Assembly: GCF_018918005.1 (NCBI RefSeq)
Contig: NZ_JAHLPR010000015.1
Span: 38,137 to 102,136 of the forward strand
Source: Paenibacillus sp. MSJ-34
GTDB lineage: Bacteria > Bacillota > Bacilli > Paenibacillales > Paenibacillaceae
Length of the DNA: 64,000 nucleotides
Direction: 5' to 3'
Made by a program: the position numbers and the translations under genes. The notes under the pieces were generated by a model that made no database searches, was not told the DNA's origin, and saw nothing but the letters and a program-made list of their open reading frames with translations. Positions 52,060-60,575 of this stretch are shown piece after piece (position 1 is the stretch's first letter; each line of letters starts with the position of its first letter).

Positions 52060-53007
52060 TCAATCCCGCAACGTCCTGCCGGTCAGCTTCAGGAATACGG
52101 TTTCCAAGCTAGCGACGGAGCTGGTCATGTTCTGAATTTTCAAACCTTTGCCTACAAGGAAAGAAATGATGGCGTCCAAATTTTCGATTCCTTTCAAGGT
52201 CGCGATACGAATGCGATTTTCATGAATATATACCTTCTTTACCCCGTCGATGCGGTATAGCTCGTCTTCCTGCAGAAGTCCGGCATCCTCCACATCCACC
52301 TCGTACAACTTTTCTTCCCCTAGCCGCTCCTTCAACTGCTCCTTCGTCCCGCAGGCGATGATCTTGCCGTGATCGATAATGACGATTCGGGTCGAAATTT
52401 CTTCGACCTCCTCCATGTAATGAGTCGTATAAATGATGCTGGCGCCCCGCTCCCTCAACGTTCGGATCGATTGCAATATATGATTGCGCGACTGCGGATC
52501 GATGCCGACCGTCGGCTCGTCCATAATGATGACTTTCGGCTCGTGCGCAATAGCGCAAGCGATGTTCAGCCTTCTTTTCATTCCGCCGGAAAAGGTTTTC
52601 GGCTTCTCCTTCTTCCGTTCGGACAGACCGACGAAGGCAAGCGCCCCGTCCGTTCGCCGCTGTAATTCCCGGCCGGCAAGGCCGTATAACGAGGCAAAAA
52701 ACTTCACATTCGCTTCGGCCGATATTTCCTCGTATATGGCGATATCCTGCGGAACAATGCCCAAATTTCGTTTCAACCGGTTCGGATTGCGGTCGATTCG
52801 CTCCCCTTCGAAACGTATTTCCCCTTGATCGTAACGCAGCGCGGTGGACAAAATGTTGATCGTCGTGCTTTTCCCCGCTCCGTTCGGCCCGAGAAAGCAT
52901 AAAATCTCTCCCGGATATACGTCGAATGTAATGCCTTGCAGCGCTTGATGCTGTTTAAAGCGCTTCTCCAACTGCTTCACCTCAATGATCGGCGTTTCCG
53001 TTGCCAT
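52060..53007 (-). CDS. ABC transporter ATP-binding protein (drug-exporter type)
   Basis: A 315-residue ATPase: Walker A G-P-N-G-A-G-K-S-T (about 38-46), signature F-S-G-G-M-K-R-R, Walker B V-I-I-M-D-E-P and switch H in Y-T-T-H-Y-M-E-E-V-E-E. The approximately 90-residue C-terminal extension is typical of DrrA-type exporters. The ATG at 53007 follows AAGGAGTG; the longer frame to 53205 runs through the operator region and lacks family similarity. First gene of the operon; the three-part GAATCAACC operator lies 48-82 bases upstream. Confidence 0.9.
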   Translation of the reverse strand: MATETPIIEVKQLEKRFKQHQALQGITFDVYPGEILCFLGPNGAGKSTTINILSTALRYDQGEIRFEGERIDRNPNRLKRNLGIVPQDIAIYEEISAEANVKFFASLYGLAGRELQRRTDGALAFVGLSERKKEKPKTFSGGMKRRLNIACAIAHEPKVIIMDEPTVGIDPQSRNHILQSIRTLRERGASIIYTTHYMEEVEEISTRIVIIDHGKIIACGTKEQLKERLGEEKLYEVDVEDAGLLQEDELYRIDGVKKVYIHENRIRIATLKGIENLDAIISFLVGKGLKIQNMTSSVASLETVFLKLTGRTLRD

Positions 53008-53054
53008 ATCAATCACTCCTTTTGCAACAATCGTACCGTGCGGGCAAAAGAAAA

Positions 53055-53089
53055 GAATCAACCAATCGGTTGATTCCGAAGGTTGATTC
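53055..53089. promoter_or_regulatory. Three-part operator (GAATCAACC, two inverted and one direct)
   Basis: The nine-mer GAATCAACC (53055-53063) is followed after four bases by its complement GGTTGATTC (53068-53076) and after four more by a second GGTTGATTC (53081-53089). The period is exactly 13 bases. It lies between the divergent ABC exporter operon and chemoreceptor gene, about 25 bases from the chemoreceptor -35. A dimeric repressor or activator, likely TetR- or MerR-like, is the probable ligand. Confidence 0.65.
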
Positions 53090-53114
53090 TTGCGGTTTAA
53101 AGACTTCGAATTGG

Positions 53115-53143
53115 TTGGAATTCCCACCTCTCCATAGTATAAT
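53115..53143 (+). promoter_or_regulatory. Sigma-A promoter of the chemoreceptor gene
   Basis: TTGGAA (53115-53120), a 17-base spacer and TATAAT (53138-53143), about 38 bases before the ATG at 53182. Confidence 0.65.
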
Positions 53144-53181
53144 AGAAAGAATTGATTCAAGACACTGGAGGGTATATTGAC

Positions 53182-54936
53182 ATGAAGACATCTTCCCCGT
53201 TTCAAGTAAGGTTGACGATCCGCACCAAGCTGATCGCCTCCTGCTTCATTTTGCTTGTGATCCCGATCCTCATCGTTGGCGCTGTAAGCTATCGGACCTC
53301 AGCCAATGAAACGAACGCTCTGATCGAAAAAAATATTCAAAACAATGTTGAGATGGCCAAAACGCTGATCGCCTCTTTTGACGAATCCGCCAAAAAAGGA
53401 TTAATCTCCAAAGAGGAGGCCCAGGAACGGGTCAAAACCGCGCTGCTCGGGCCGAAAAACGGGGACAAAAGGCAAGGAAACAAAGAAATCGATCTGGGAG
53501 AGAACGGATATTTTTATGTACTGGACGAAAAAGGAACGCTCCTCGCCCATCCGTCCATGGAGGGGCAAAATATTTGGGATAAAAAGACGAGCGGAGGCTT
53601 TTATTACATACAAGACGTGATTCAAAACGCAAAGAACGGCGGAGGCTTTACGACCTACTCCTGGCCCCTGCCGAATTCGCAGAAGGAAGCGCCAAAAATC
53701 GTATATGCCAACCTTTATCCGGATTGGGGCTGGATCGTTTCCGCCGGCTCCTATATGCAAGACTATAACCAAGGGCTTCGAAATATTCAAAATATCATAC
53801 TGATGACGCTCATTTCCTGTTTTATCGCCGGACTCGCGTTTGCATTGCTGTTTGCCCGGCATATTTCCAAACCGCTCGCCGCGGTTGCGAAACAGACGGC
53901 GCGAATCGCGGAAGGCGATTTAACCGATCATCATGCGAGGATTACGAATAAAGACGAAATCGGCGCATTGGGAAACCGATTCTCTCAAATGGGAGAGAGC
54001 TTGCGGCAACTGGTTCGCCACATTCGGAACAATTCCGATCTCGTCTCGCACAATATGAGCCAGCTCACGGCTTCCGTCCATGAAGTCGCACAGGCGAGCA
54101 ATCAAATCGCCGCTTCGGTGCAAGAAATTTCACAGCTTACGCATACGCAAGCGCATCATGTGGAGGAAAGCGCCAATGCCATGGAAGAAATGGCGGCGGG
54201 CATTCAGCGGATCGCCGCAACGTCGTCCGATACATTGGCCGTATCCGAGCATATGGCGCGCGAGGCGCAGCAAGGAAATCTGTCCGCCATGGAATCGACG
54301 GCCAGAATGACGGCGCTTCGTACGACGGTTCAAGACTTGGCGGCCGTTATCGAACAGTTAACCGACCGCTCGCAGGAAATCGGATCGATCGTGGAAGTCA
54401 TTACGGAAATTTCCGACCAAACGAATCTATTATCGCTGAACGCGGCGATCGAGGCCGCCCGTGCGGGAGAATCCGGCCAAGGCTTTGCCGTCGTCGCCGC
54501 GGAGATCCGCAAGCTGGCGGAACGTTCCGCACAATCGGCGGGGCAAGTGTCGGGACTGATCGAAACGATTCAGCAGCATATCGCCTATACCGTTGCCGAG
54601 ATGAAGCGCAGCGAACAAGAAGTAGAAAGCGGCGCGGAGATCGTCGCGAAAACCGGCGACGCCTTTCAACGGATTATGGAAGCGACGAAGCAAACGGCCG
54701 AACAAATCGAAGAGGCTTCGGCGGCGTCGGAAGAATTATCCGCCAGCTCGCAGCAAATTGCAGCCTCGTTACAGGATATGAAACGGGCGTCCAAAGCAAC
54801 GGCGGATACCGCCCAGTCCATCTCCAGCTTTACCGAGGAGCAATTGGCCGCGATGGAGGCCATCTCTTCGACATCCGCCAAGATCGGCGCCATGGCGGAG
54901 GAACTGCAATCGGCAACACATCGATTTAAATTGTAG
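53182..54936 (+). CDS. Methyl-accepting chemotaxis protein (sCache sensor)
   Basis: A 584-residue receptor. TM1 is at about residues 13-35, followed by an extracellular single Cache (sCache_2-type) domain with [16 protein letters not shown] and [12 protein letters not shown]2 near 205-228, HAMP (about 230-285), then the long coiled-coil signalling domain with the tip motif [19 protein letters not shown] (in two adjoining pieces). sCache_2 domains often sense small organic acids. GGAGGG lies about 10 bases before the ATG. It is divergent from the ABC exporter. Confidence 0.92.
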   Translation: MKTSSPFQVRLTIRTKLIASCFILLVIPILIVGAVSYRTSANETNALIEKNIQNNVEMAKTLIASFDESAKKGLISKEEAQERVKTALLGPKNGDKRQGNKEIDLGENGYFYVLDEKGTLLAHPSMEGQNIWDKKTSGGFYYIQDVIQNAKNGGGFTTYSWPLPNSQKEAPKIVYANLYPDWGWIVSAGSYMQDYNQGLRNIQNIILMTLISCFIAGLAFALLFARHISKPLAAVAKQTARIAEGDLTDHHARITNKDEIGALGNRFSQMGESLRQLVRHIRNNSDLVSHNMSQLTASVHEVAQASNQIAASVQEISQLTHTQAHHVEESANAMEEMAAGIQRIAATSSDTLAVSEHMAREAQQGNLSAMESTARMTALRTTVQDLAAVIEQLTDRSQEIGSIVEVITEISDQTNLLSLNAAIEAARAGESGQGFAVVAAEIRKLAERSAQSAGQVSGLIETIQQHIAYTVAEMKRSEQEVESGAEIVAKTGDAFQRIMEATKQTAEQIEEASAASEELSASSQQIAASLQDMKRASKATADTAQSISSFTEEQLAAMEAISSTSAKIGAMAEELQSATHRFKL

Positions 54937-54957
54937 CCAATAGGAGGAATGAAATTC

Positions 54958-57267
54958 ATGAGACCGTCCCCCATCATGATCAATAGACGGCCGGCCAAAC
55001 CCGGCATTCTTGCATCCTTGCTATTATGGATCGTTATTCTATGCGCGGCGGCGATCGGCCTTGCGCAAATCCGCGCGCCGCAGCCGGTCGCATCGGATGC
55101 CGCACCCCATCGCTTCTCGGCCGAACGCGCGCTGGCGGATTTGGAAGCGATCAGCCGCGAAGCGCATCCGGTCGGTTCCGCGGCGCATGACGAGGTGCGC
55201 GATTACTTATTGCAGCGGTTGCGCGAACTAGGGCTGACGCCTGAAGTGCAGCGAACGACATCTGTTTCCGTTTCCGGCCATACGACCGCGGATGTGGAGA
55301 ATATTGTCGCACGAATCGAAGGGAAGGCCGGCGGCGGCGCGATCATGCTGGCCGCGCATTACGATTCCACGCCCGGCGGACCGGGGGCGGCGGACGACGG
55401 CGCGGCCGTTGCCGCCATCCTGGAAACGGTTCGCGCTTTGCAAACGGGGGAACCGCTCGGCAACGACTTGATCGTCCTGCTGTCCGATGCCGAGGAAAAC
55501 GGCTTATTGGGGGCGCGCTCGTTCGTGAAGGAGCATCCGTGGGCGAAAGAGGTTCGCCTTGTCTTGAATTTCGAAGCGCGCGGCAATCAAGGACCTTCGT
55601 TCATGTTCGAGACGAGCGAGCGAAACGGATGGCTGATTGAACAATTCAGCAAACAAGCATCCTCCCCGGTTGCATATTCGCTCATTTACAATCTGTATAA
55701 GCTGCTGCCGAACGATACCGATTTCTCGGCGTTTAAAGAAGCGGGCATGCAAGGCTTGAATTTCGCGTTCGGCAATGGCATGAACGCCTATCATACGACG
55801 CTGGACACCGTCGATCGGCTCGACAAAAGCAGCCTGCAGCATCACGGCGAATATATGCTCAGCCTGACACGGCATTTCGGCAACAGCGATCTGGCGCAGC
55901 CGCAACAAACGAACGACCGCGTTTATTTCAATGTATTCGGTTCGGCGATGGCGACATATCCTCAATCTTGGGCCGTGCCGCTCGCCGCCATCGCCGCCGT
56001 CTTCTATATCGCGACCTTGATCCATGGCTTCCGCAGCAGAAGTCTGACGTTGGCAGGATACATCGGCGGCTTTGCCGCCGCATTGGCAAGTCTCGCTCTC
56101 GCATTCGGCATCGCCGCGGCCGCATGGTCTGGGTTAAGCCGGTTCTTTGCCGAATATCGGTGGATGTTGGAAAGCGACCCAACGGTCAGCAATCCGTTTT
56201 TCTGGTCCTTCCTCTGCTTGACGGTTGCGGCGATGCTGCTTGTGTTCGGCTTCCTTGCCGCGAAAATGCGGACGGAAAACGGTTGGGCCGGTTCGCTGCT
56301 GTTATGGCTTATTTTAACGGTTGCGACAAGCTACCTCCTTCCGGGAGGCAGTTATCTATTCGTATGGCCGTTATTGTTCAGCTTGATCGGACTCAATATC
56401 GCCTTTCGTACCGGCACAACGGAGTGGCCTGCCGTTCTCGGCGCCATTCCGGGCCTCCTGTTCATGGCGCCGATCATTCATATCGTTTATATGTTGATGG
56501 GATTGCCTTTAGCCGGCGCACTATGCTTGTTGACGGCTCTGGCGATGACGTTGGTCATCCCGGCCGTTCGCTCCTTTCCTTTGGCGAAAGGATGGGTCGC
56601 GCCGCTCGTCATGCTAGCGGTATCCGTTGCCATCGCGGCGGCCGCTTCCTGGAACGTCATGCCGTCGTCTTCGCATCCGAACCTTAGTCAAATCGTCTAT
56701 TTCAAAGATGCGGACCGGGGCCGGGCGATATGGGCGAGCGGCCAAACGCCGGACAACTACACTTCCGCATTGCTGGCGGAAGGAACGAGCCGCGGCGATA
56801 TTAGCGGGGAGCTTCCTTTCCTGACCGGAGGGCTGCAGTCGTTTGTCAGCCAAGTCTATTTCAACGACGCGCCCGTTTACGATGAACCGGCGCCGGAAGT
56901 GGAGAAAATGGACGACGCCGTAAACGGCGATAGACGTACGTTAACGCTCCGGATTCGTTCCCTCCGCCAGGCGGAAGAGTTGACGTTCACAACGAACGCG
57001 AAAATGACCGTTTACGGGGCAAGTGTGAACGGACAACCGCTTATTGCCGAGACGAGACAGGTGGAAGCCGATGATCCCTTCAGCTTCAAGCATATCGGTT
57101 CCGGCAAGAACGGCATCGAGTTGCGAATCACGGTCGGCCGGAATGACGACGTCCGCTTCTACGCAGCCGATTGCAAATACATGCTGCCGAATGAAGTTCC
57201 GCAGCGGCCGGAAGCGCTGATCTCCTACCGGGATATGACGTTTGTTTTCAAGCATTATCAAATGTAG
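54958..57267 (+). CDS. Membrane-bound M28 zinc metallopeptidase
   Basis: This 769-residue protein has an N-terminal membrane anchor (about residues 15-35), an extracytoplasmic M28 peptidase domain with metal ligands H in A-A-H-Y-D-S, D in G-A-A-D-D-G-A-A-V, E-E in S-D-A-E-E-N-G and H in Y-H-T-T-L-D-T, then about eight to nine membrane helices (residues 340-560) and a C-terminal extracytoplasmic beta domain. The layout parallels eukaryotic ERMP1/Pff1-type membrane peptidases. The ATG at 54958 sits 10 bases after AGGAGG; ATG 54949 is too close. Physiological substrate unknown. A strong terminator follows. Confidence 0.85.
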   Translation: MRPSPIMINRRPAKPGILASLLLWIVILCAAAIGLAQIRAPQPVASDAAPHRFSAERALADLEAISREAHPVGSAAHDEVRDYLLQRLRELGLTPEVQRTTSVSVSGHTTADVENIVARIEGKAGGGAIMLAAHYDSTPGGPGAADDGAAVAAILETVRALQTGEPLGNDLIVLLSDAEENGLLGARSFVKEHPWAKEVRLVLNFEARGNQGPSFMFETSERNGWLIEQFSKQASSPVAYSLIYNLYKLLPNDTDFSAFKEAGMQGLNFAFGNGMNAYHTTLDTVDRLDKSSLQHHGEYMLSLTRHFGNSDLAQPQQTNDRVYFNVFGSAMATYPQSWAVPLAAIAAVFYIATLIHGFRSRSLTLAGYIGGFAAALASLALAFGIAAAAWSGLSRFFAEYRWMLESDPTVSNPFFWSFLCLTVAAMLLVFGFLAAKMRTENGWAGSLLLWLILTVATSYLLPGGSYLFVWPLLFSLIGLNIAFRTGTTEWPAVLGAIPGLLFMAPIIHIVYMLMGLPLAGALCLLTALAMTLVIPAVRSFPLAKGWVAPLVMLAVSVAIAAAASWNVMPSSSHPNLSQIVYFKDADRGRAIWASGQTPDNYTSALLAEGTSRGDISGELPFLTGGLQSFVSQVYFNDAPVYDEPAPEVEKMDDAVNGDRRTLTLRIRSLRQAEELTFTTNAKMTVYGASVNGQPLIAETRQVEADDPFSFKHIGSGKNGIELRITVGRNDDVRFYAADCKYMLPNEVPQRPEALISYRDMTFVFKHYQM

Positions 57268-57278
57268 CCGTTTCATCC

Positions 57279-57315
57279 GCCTCTCTTCCCGTTTTCGAAG
57301 AGAGGCTGTTTTTTT
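57279..57315 (+). terminator. Terminator after the M28 peptidase gene
   Basis: GCCTCTCTT (57279-57287) pairs with AAGAGAGGC (57298-57306), followed by TGTTTTTTT. Confidence 0.85.
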
Positions 57316-57340
57316 CGAAATAGAAAACCGCAAATGCTTA

Positions 57341-57369
57341 TTGTTATAAATTTTTTTATGTGTTATAAT
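57341..57369 (+). promoter_or_regulatory. Sigma-A promoter of the csp gene
   Basis: TTGTTA (57341-57346), a 17-base AT-rich spacer and TATAAT (57364-57369). The transcript would have about a 130-base leader, usual for cold-shock genes. Confidence 0.65.
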
Positions 57370-57394
57370 GAGTTATTCGTATATATGAAGTGAT

Positions 57395-57460
57395 AAATTC
57401 ACATATTATAAAGAGTAATCACACATATTATGGTGCTCTTTACAATGTGTGAATTTTTTT
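57395..57460 (+). promoter_or_regulatory. Leader hairpin with T-tract upstream of csp (attenuator candidate)
   Basis: AAATTCACATATTATAAAGAG (57395-57415) pairs with the complementary arm at 57436-57456, followed by seven T to 57460. It lies between the csp promoter and the csp start, so as a terminator-like structure it would stop transcription before the gene unless it is opened, for example at low temperature. Confidence 0.6.
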
Positions 57461-57504
57461 CTTCGTACCATATACGGGTACAACAATTTTGGAGGTTATG
57501 TAGG

Positions 57505-57705
57505 ATGGAAACAGGAACAGTGAAATGGTTTAATGCGGAAAAAGGCTTCGGATTTATCGAAATCGAGGGCGGGAATGATGTATTCGTACACTTCAGCGCG
57601 ATTGCGGGCGAAGGCTTCAAATCTTTGGACGAAGGACAACGCGTGCAATTCAATGTTGTTCAAGGAAACCGCGGACCGCAAGCCGATAATGTTGTGAAAT
57701 TGTAG
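57505..57705 (+). CDS. Cold-shock protein (CspA family)
   Basis: A 66-residue single CSD domain protein and RNA chaperone. It starts [19 protein letters not shown] with RNP1 (K-G-F-G-F-I) and RNP2 (V-F-V-H-F). The ATG at 57505 follows GGAGG by 9 bases. It is the first gene of a pair with ydjO, 23 bases apart, behind a long structured leader. Paenibacillaceae usually carry several paralogues, so a more exact name (CspB, CspD) cannot be assigned. Confidence 0.95.
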   Translation: METGTVKWFNAEKGFGFIEIEGGNDVFVHFSAIAGEGFKSLDEGQRVQFNVVQGNRGPQADNVVKL

Positions 57706-57728
57706 AAAAACTTACAGGAGGGATTCTT

Positions 57729-57926
57729 TTGTATTTTTCCAAAAAAACCATGGAGCCTCTTCAAGAGGAACCGACTCTAGTCTGGATGTGCAGCGATGAA
57801 GGATGCTTATGCTGGATGAGGAACAATTTCTCTTTCGAGGAAACTCCGACTTGTCCCATATGCCATTCGGCCATGGTGAAAAACACGAGAATGCTCCCCG
57901 TTCTTTCCAACAATACAAGCATGTAG
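57729..57926 (+). CDS. ydjO: Cold-inducible YdjO-like zinc-binding protein
   Basis: A 65-residue protein with W-M-C-S-D-E-G-C-L-C-W and T-C-P-I-C-H-S cysteine pairs suggesting a small zinc ribbon. B. subtilis YdjO is cold-inducible and likewise lies near csp-type genes in relatives. The TTG start at 57729 has AGGAGGG 6 bases upstream. It is cotranscribed with the csp gene and closed by a strong terminator. Biochemical function is not known. Confidence 0.85.
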   Translation: MYFSKKTMEPLQEEPTLVWMCSDEGCLCWMRNNFSFEETPTCPICHSAMVKNTRMLPVLSNNTSM

Positions 57927-57939
57927 GCTTCACAAACGA

Positions 57940-57976
57940 AGCCCGATCCGGAAGTCGTCCGGATCGGGCTTTTTTT
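57940..57976. terminator. Terminator after csp-ydjO
   Basis: AGCCCGATCCGGA (57940-57952) pairs perfectly with TCCGGATCGGGCT (57958-57970), followed by six T. It also lies 17 bases beyond the convergent permease stop, so it may serve both. Confidence 0.9.
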
Positions 57977-57992
57977 GTGTACGTTATTGCCG

Positions 57993-59279
57993 CTACAACG
58001 CATGCAGTACGAAATTGGCCAGAAACAAGGCGGCGATCACATACGCGGCCATACCGACTTCCCGCCATTTGCCCGCGGCGATTTTCAGCAGCGGATAAGC
58101 GAGAAAGCCGAACGCCATCCCGTCAACGATACTCGAGGTCAGCGGAATAAACGCGATGATCAAATATGCGGGAAACCATTCGGTCATATCGTCGAACGGA
58201 ATATTGCGCACATTTTGAATCATCAATCCGCCGATCAGAATCAGCACCGGCGCAATCGCCGAATCGGGTATCAATTTGATGACCGGGAGGAATAGCAAGG
58301 AACCGGCAAACAATACGCCCGTCGTTACGGCCGTCAACCCCGTTCTGCCGCCCGACGCAATGCCCGCGGCGCTCTCCACCGCGGAAACGGTCGGGCTAGA
58401 GCCGAATAGCCCCGACGCGATGACGGACATCGCGCTCGCTTGCAAACTGCGCTTGAATTTCTCCGGCCGATTCGCCATCTGCAATTGGCCGTGGATCAGG
58501 CCGACGCTTTCGAACAAAATGACCAGCACCAATGAGAATACGGCGATCCAGAATACCGCCGTCGTCGCCTTGGCGAACGACATCGCGCCGAATACGGAAG
58601 CGTAGTCCGCCGCGGAAAAACCGAAGCCGCCTGTTTCACCGAGCTTCGTCCCGCCGAACAGCGCGGCCAATAACGTACCGGCCGCAATGCCGATCAGCAA
58701 GTTGCCGCGCACGTTTCGCACGAACAGTACGAGCGTTACCGCGAACGTCGCCATGGTAAGCAGCGGTTTGGCATGCGCCAAGTTGCCGAATGCCACGAGC
58801 GTGCTTTCGCTGGGAACGACGATGCCGCCTTTTTGCAAGCCGATGAACGTGAGAAACAGGCCGATCCCTGCCGTGATCGCATGCTTCAGCGATTCGGGAA
58901 TCGAGGCTGCGATCAGTCGCGAAAGCGGCGTGAACGATACGACGGTCACCATAATGCCGGAGATCAGCACCGCGGCAAGCGCTTCTTGCCATGTAAGGCC
59001 CATGCCGTGCACAAGCGTATACGAGAAGAGCGCGTTAATCCCCATGCCCGGAACGAGCACGATCGGGCTGTTCGCCCAAAAGCCGACCAGCAAACAACCT
59101 GTGACAGCGGTCAGCACCGTAGCGATGACCCCTGCTTCGAAAGGGACGCCCGCGTCAGCCAATATCGCGGCATTTACGGCAACAATGTATACGACGGTGA
59201 AGAACGAGACCGCTCCCGCCATCGCTTCTTGGCGGAAGCTCGTTCCATGTTCCTGCAAACGAAACCTTCTGTCGATCAT
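57993..59279 (-). CDS. NCS2/AzgA-type purine permease (PbuG/PbuO-like)
   Basis: A 428-residue membrane protein with 13-14 hydrophobic segments. The signature G-M-G-I-N-A-L-F-S-Y, F-T-P-L-S-R-L-I-A and F-G-S-S-P-T-V-S-A-V-E-S-A-A-G-I-A-S-G-G-R-T-G (in two adjoining parts) place it in the AzgA subfamily of nucleobase/cation symporters, which take up hypoxanthine, guanine or adenine. The ATG at 59279 follows AAGGTG about 10 bases upstream and gives a length matching PbuG (440). No purine riboswitch is seen upstream. Monocistronic. Confidence 0.9.
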   Translation of the reverse strand: MIDRRFRLQEHGTSFRQEAMAGAVSFFTVVYIVAVNAAILADAGVPFEAGVIATVLTAVTGCLLVGFWANSPIVLVPGMGINALFSYTLVHGMGLTWQEALAAVLISGIMVTVVSFTPLSRLIAASIPESLKHAITAGIGLFLTFIGLQKGGIVVPSESTLVAFGNLAHAKPLLTMATFAVTLVLFVRNVRGNLLIGIAAGTLLAALFGGTKLGETGGFGFSAADYASVFGAMSFAKATTAVFWIAVFSLVLVILFESVGLIHGQLQMANRPEKFKRSLQASAMSVIASGLFGSSPTVSAVESAAGIASGGRTGLTAVTTGVLFAGSLLFLPVIKLIPDSAIAPVLILIGGLMIQNVRNIPFDDMTEWFPAYLIIAFIPLTSSIVDGMAFGFLAYPLLKIAAGKWREVGMAAYVIAALFLANFVLHAL

Positions 59280-59404
59280 GTTGTCATTGCACCTTTTGTA
59301 AACCCCTCGCCCACCCTGGCCATTCGCCAAAGCGAAGATGGCCCGTTACCATCTTACCAGAGAAAGCTTACTCCCGCTATCTTTTTTCGATACCTGCTAT
59401 GCAA

Positions 59405-60421
59405 TTATTTTTTCTCCGCGATCCGTTTTTCAACCGTTTCCCTCATCGAATCTTTGAACGATTTCATTTCCGGAGCGTCCGTCTGCTGCCCGTCTTTTTT
59501 CACATAGACTTGCCCGTTCGATTGCTTCACGATATCCAGAAACTCCTGCACAAAGCCGCTTGTCACCGTATCGGGATGCTCCGCGACGATCTTCTCCAAA
59601 TTCGCCTTTGCCTCGCCGGTCAGGCGGTAATCGTTATAGTCGAACGTCGGCGTATTGTTCAAACCGAATAGCACCATGGTCAACTTGTGCAAATAATCGA
59701 TTTTCACGGTATCGAATCGAACCGAATCCGGATATTTCGCCAAATAGTTTTCGGCCGCCAGCGCTCGAGCCGCCAATTCGTCCGCCGTAATGGCCAGAGC
59801 GGCATCGCGCGCTACAGGCTGTTCGGAATCGGCCGCTTTGAGCGCAATGTAATCTTTGATCGCATCGGTGAAGTACGATTGATAAGCCTCCGCCAACGCT
59901 TTATAATCGACAACCGGAAATACGGAGCCTTCCGCCGTCTCTAATTTATATTTGCCTGCCAGCAAGCCTTGCACCGCGGTCCGCAGCTTCTCGTCTTTCA
60001 GTTCCGCCGCTTTTTGCCCGGTCATCGGAAGCTCTATTTCCAGCAACGCTTGCTGCGCTGCCGGGTCCATCAACGGCTGCTCGGCGGAGGACAAATCGGT
60101 TTCATAGAACTTTTCGAGCAGTACGAACATTTCGTCTGCTTGCTCCGGCGTCGCTCCTTTCATATGTTGATCCATCGCGCCGATCGCGCCGGCCGCGTCT
60201 TTCGCGTTATTCAATTCCTGTTCGAACTTAGGGACGGCGTCCGGATCGGCATCCGGCGTTTCAGGCGTATTGTTGTCGGGCTGCTCTTCGCCTGAGTTGT
60301 CGCCTATGCCCGGCGGTTCGGCCGGCGGCTGTTCCGCACCCGTGCCGCATGCCGACAATAAGGCGCCGAACAGCAATGTGCACGCGATGAGCATACTTGC
60401 CTTTTGCTTGATTTTGTTCAT
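59405..60421 (-). CDS. Hypothetical helical lipoprotein
   Basis: A 338-residue exported lipoprotein: basic N-terminus, hydrophobic core, lipobox L-L-S-A-C with cysteine near residue 25. A disordered Pro/Glu/Asp-rich linker (about 30-65) is followed by an almost wholly helical acidic domain. No conserved enzyme motif is recognised; it is probably a surface or envelope structural factor. The ATG at 60421 follows GAGGGGA; the much longer frame upstream has no support. Divergent from the aldo/keto reductase. Confidence 0.75.
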   Translation of the reverse strand: MNKIKQKASMLIACTLLFGALLSACGTGAEQPPAEPPGIGDNSGEEQPDNNTPETPDADPDAVPKFEQELNNAKDAAGAIGAMDQHMKGATPEQADEMFVLLEKFYETDLSSAEQPLMDPAAQQALLEIELPMTGQKAAELKDEKLRTAVQGLLAGKYKLETAEGSVFPVVDYKALAEAYQSYFTDAIKDYIALKAADSEQPVARDAALAITADELAARALAAENYLAKYPDSVRFDTVKIDYLHKLTMVLFGLNNTPTFDYNDYRLTGEAKANLEKIVAEHPDTVTSGFVQEFLDIVKQSNGQVYVKKDGQQTDAPEMKSFKDSMRETVEKRIAEKK

Positions 60422-60512
60422 TCTAGTTCCCCTCATTTCCGAAGCGTTATATGTAATAAACGAGGAAAGGGCTTGATTTGTTGCGAACGTTCGCAGGCGG
60501 CGCTCCTTCCTT

Positions 60513-60541
60513 TTGGCATCGGGACCGAACTTCTCTATAAT
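60513..60541 (+). promoter_or_regulatory. Sigma-A promoter of the aldo/keto reductase gene
   Basis: TTGGCA (60513-60518), a 17-base spacer and TATAAT (60536-60541), 35 bases before the start codon. Confidence 0.65.
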
Positions 60542-60575
60542 GTGAAATAGACAGAACCGAAATCGAAGGAGTGTG

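Noticed and set aside
53008..53205. N-terminal extension of the ABC ATPase to 53205
   Set aside because: The extension would cross the operator and the divergent promoter, has no family similarity, and a strong ribosome site precedes the ATG at 53007.
59500..60400. Foldase (PrsA) or chaperone identity for the lipoprotein at 59405
   Set aside because: It is helical and acidic with a lipobox, but no parvulin motif (e.g. the H-I-L-V type strand) is visible, so it is left as hypothetical.
60483..60494. Perfect palindrome GCGAACGTTCGC resembling a LexA/DinR box
   Set aside because: The Bacillota SOS box needs CGAAC and GTTCG separated by four bases; here they abut. No DNA-repair gene is controlled from it, although it lies in the lipoprotein/aldo-keto reductase divergent region.
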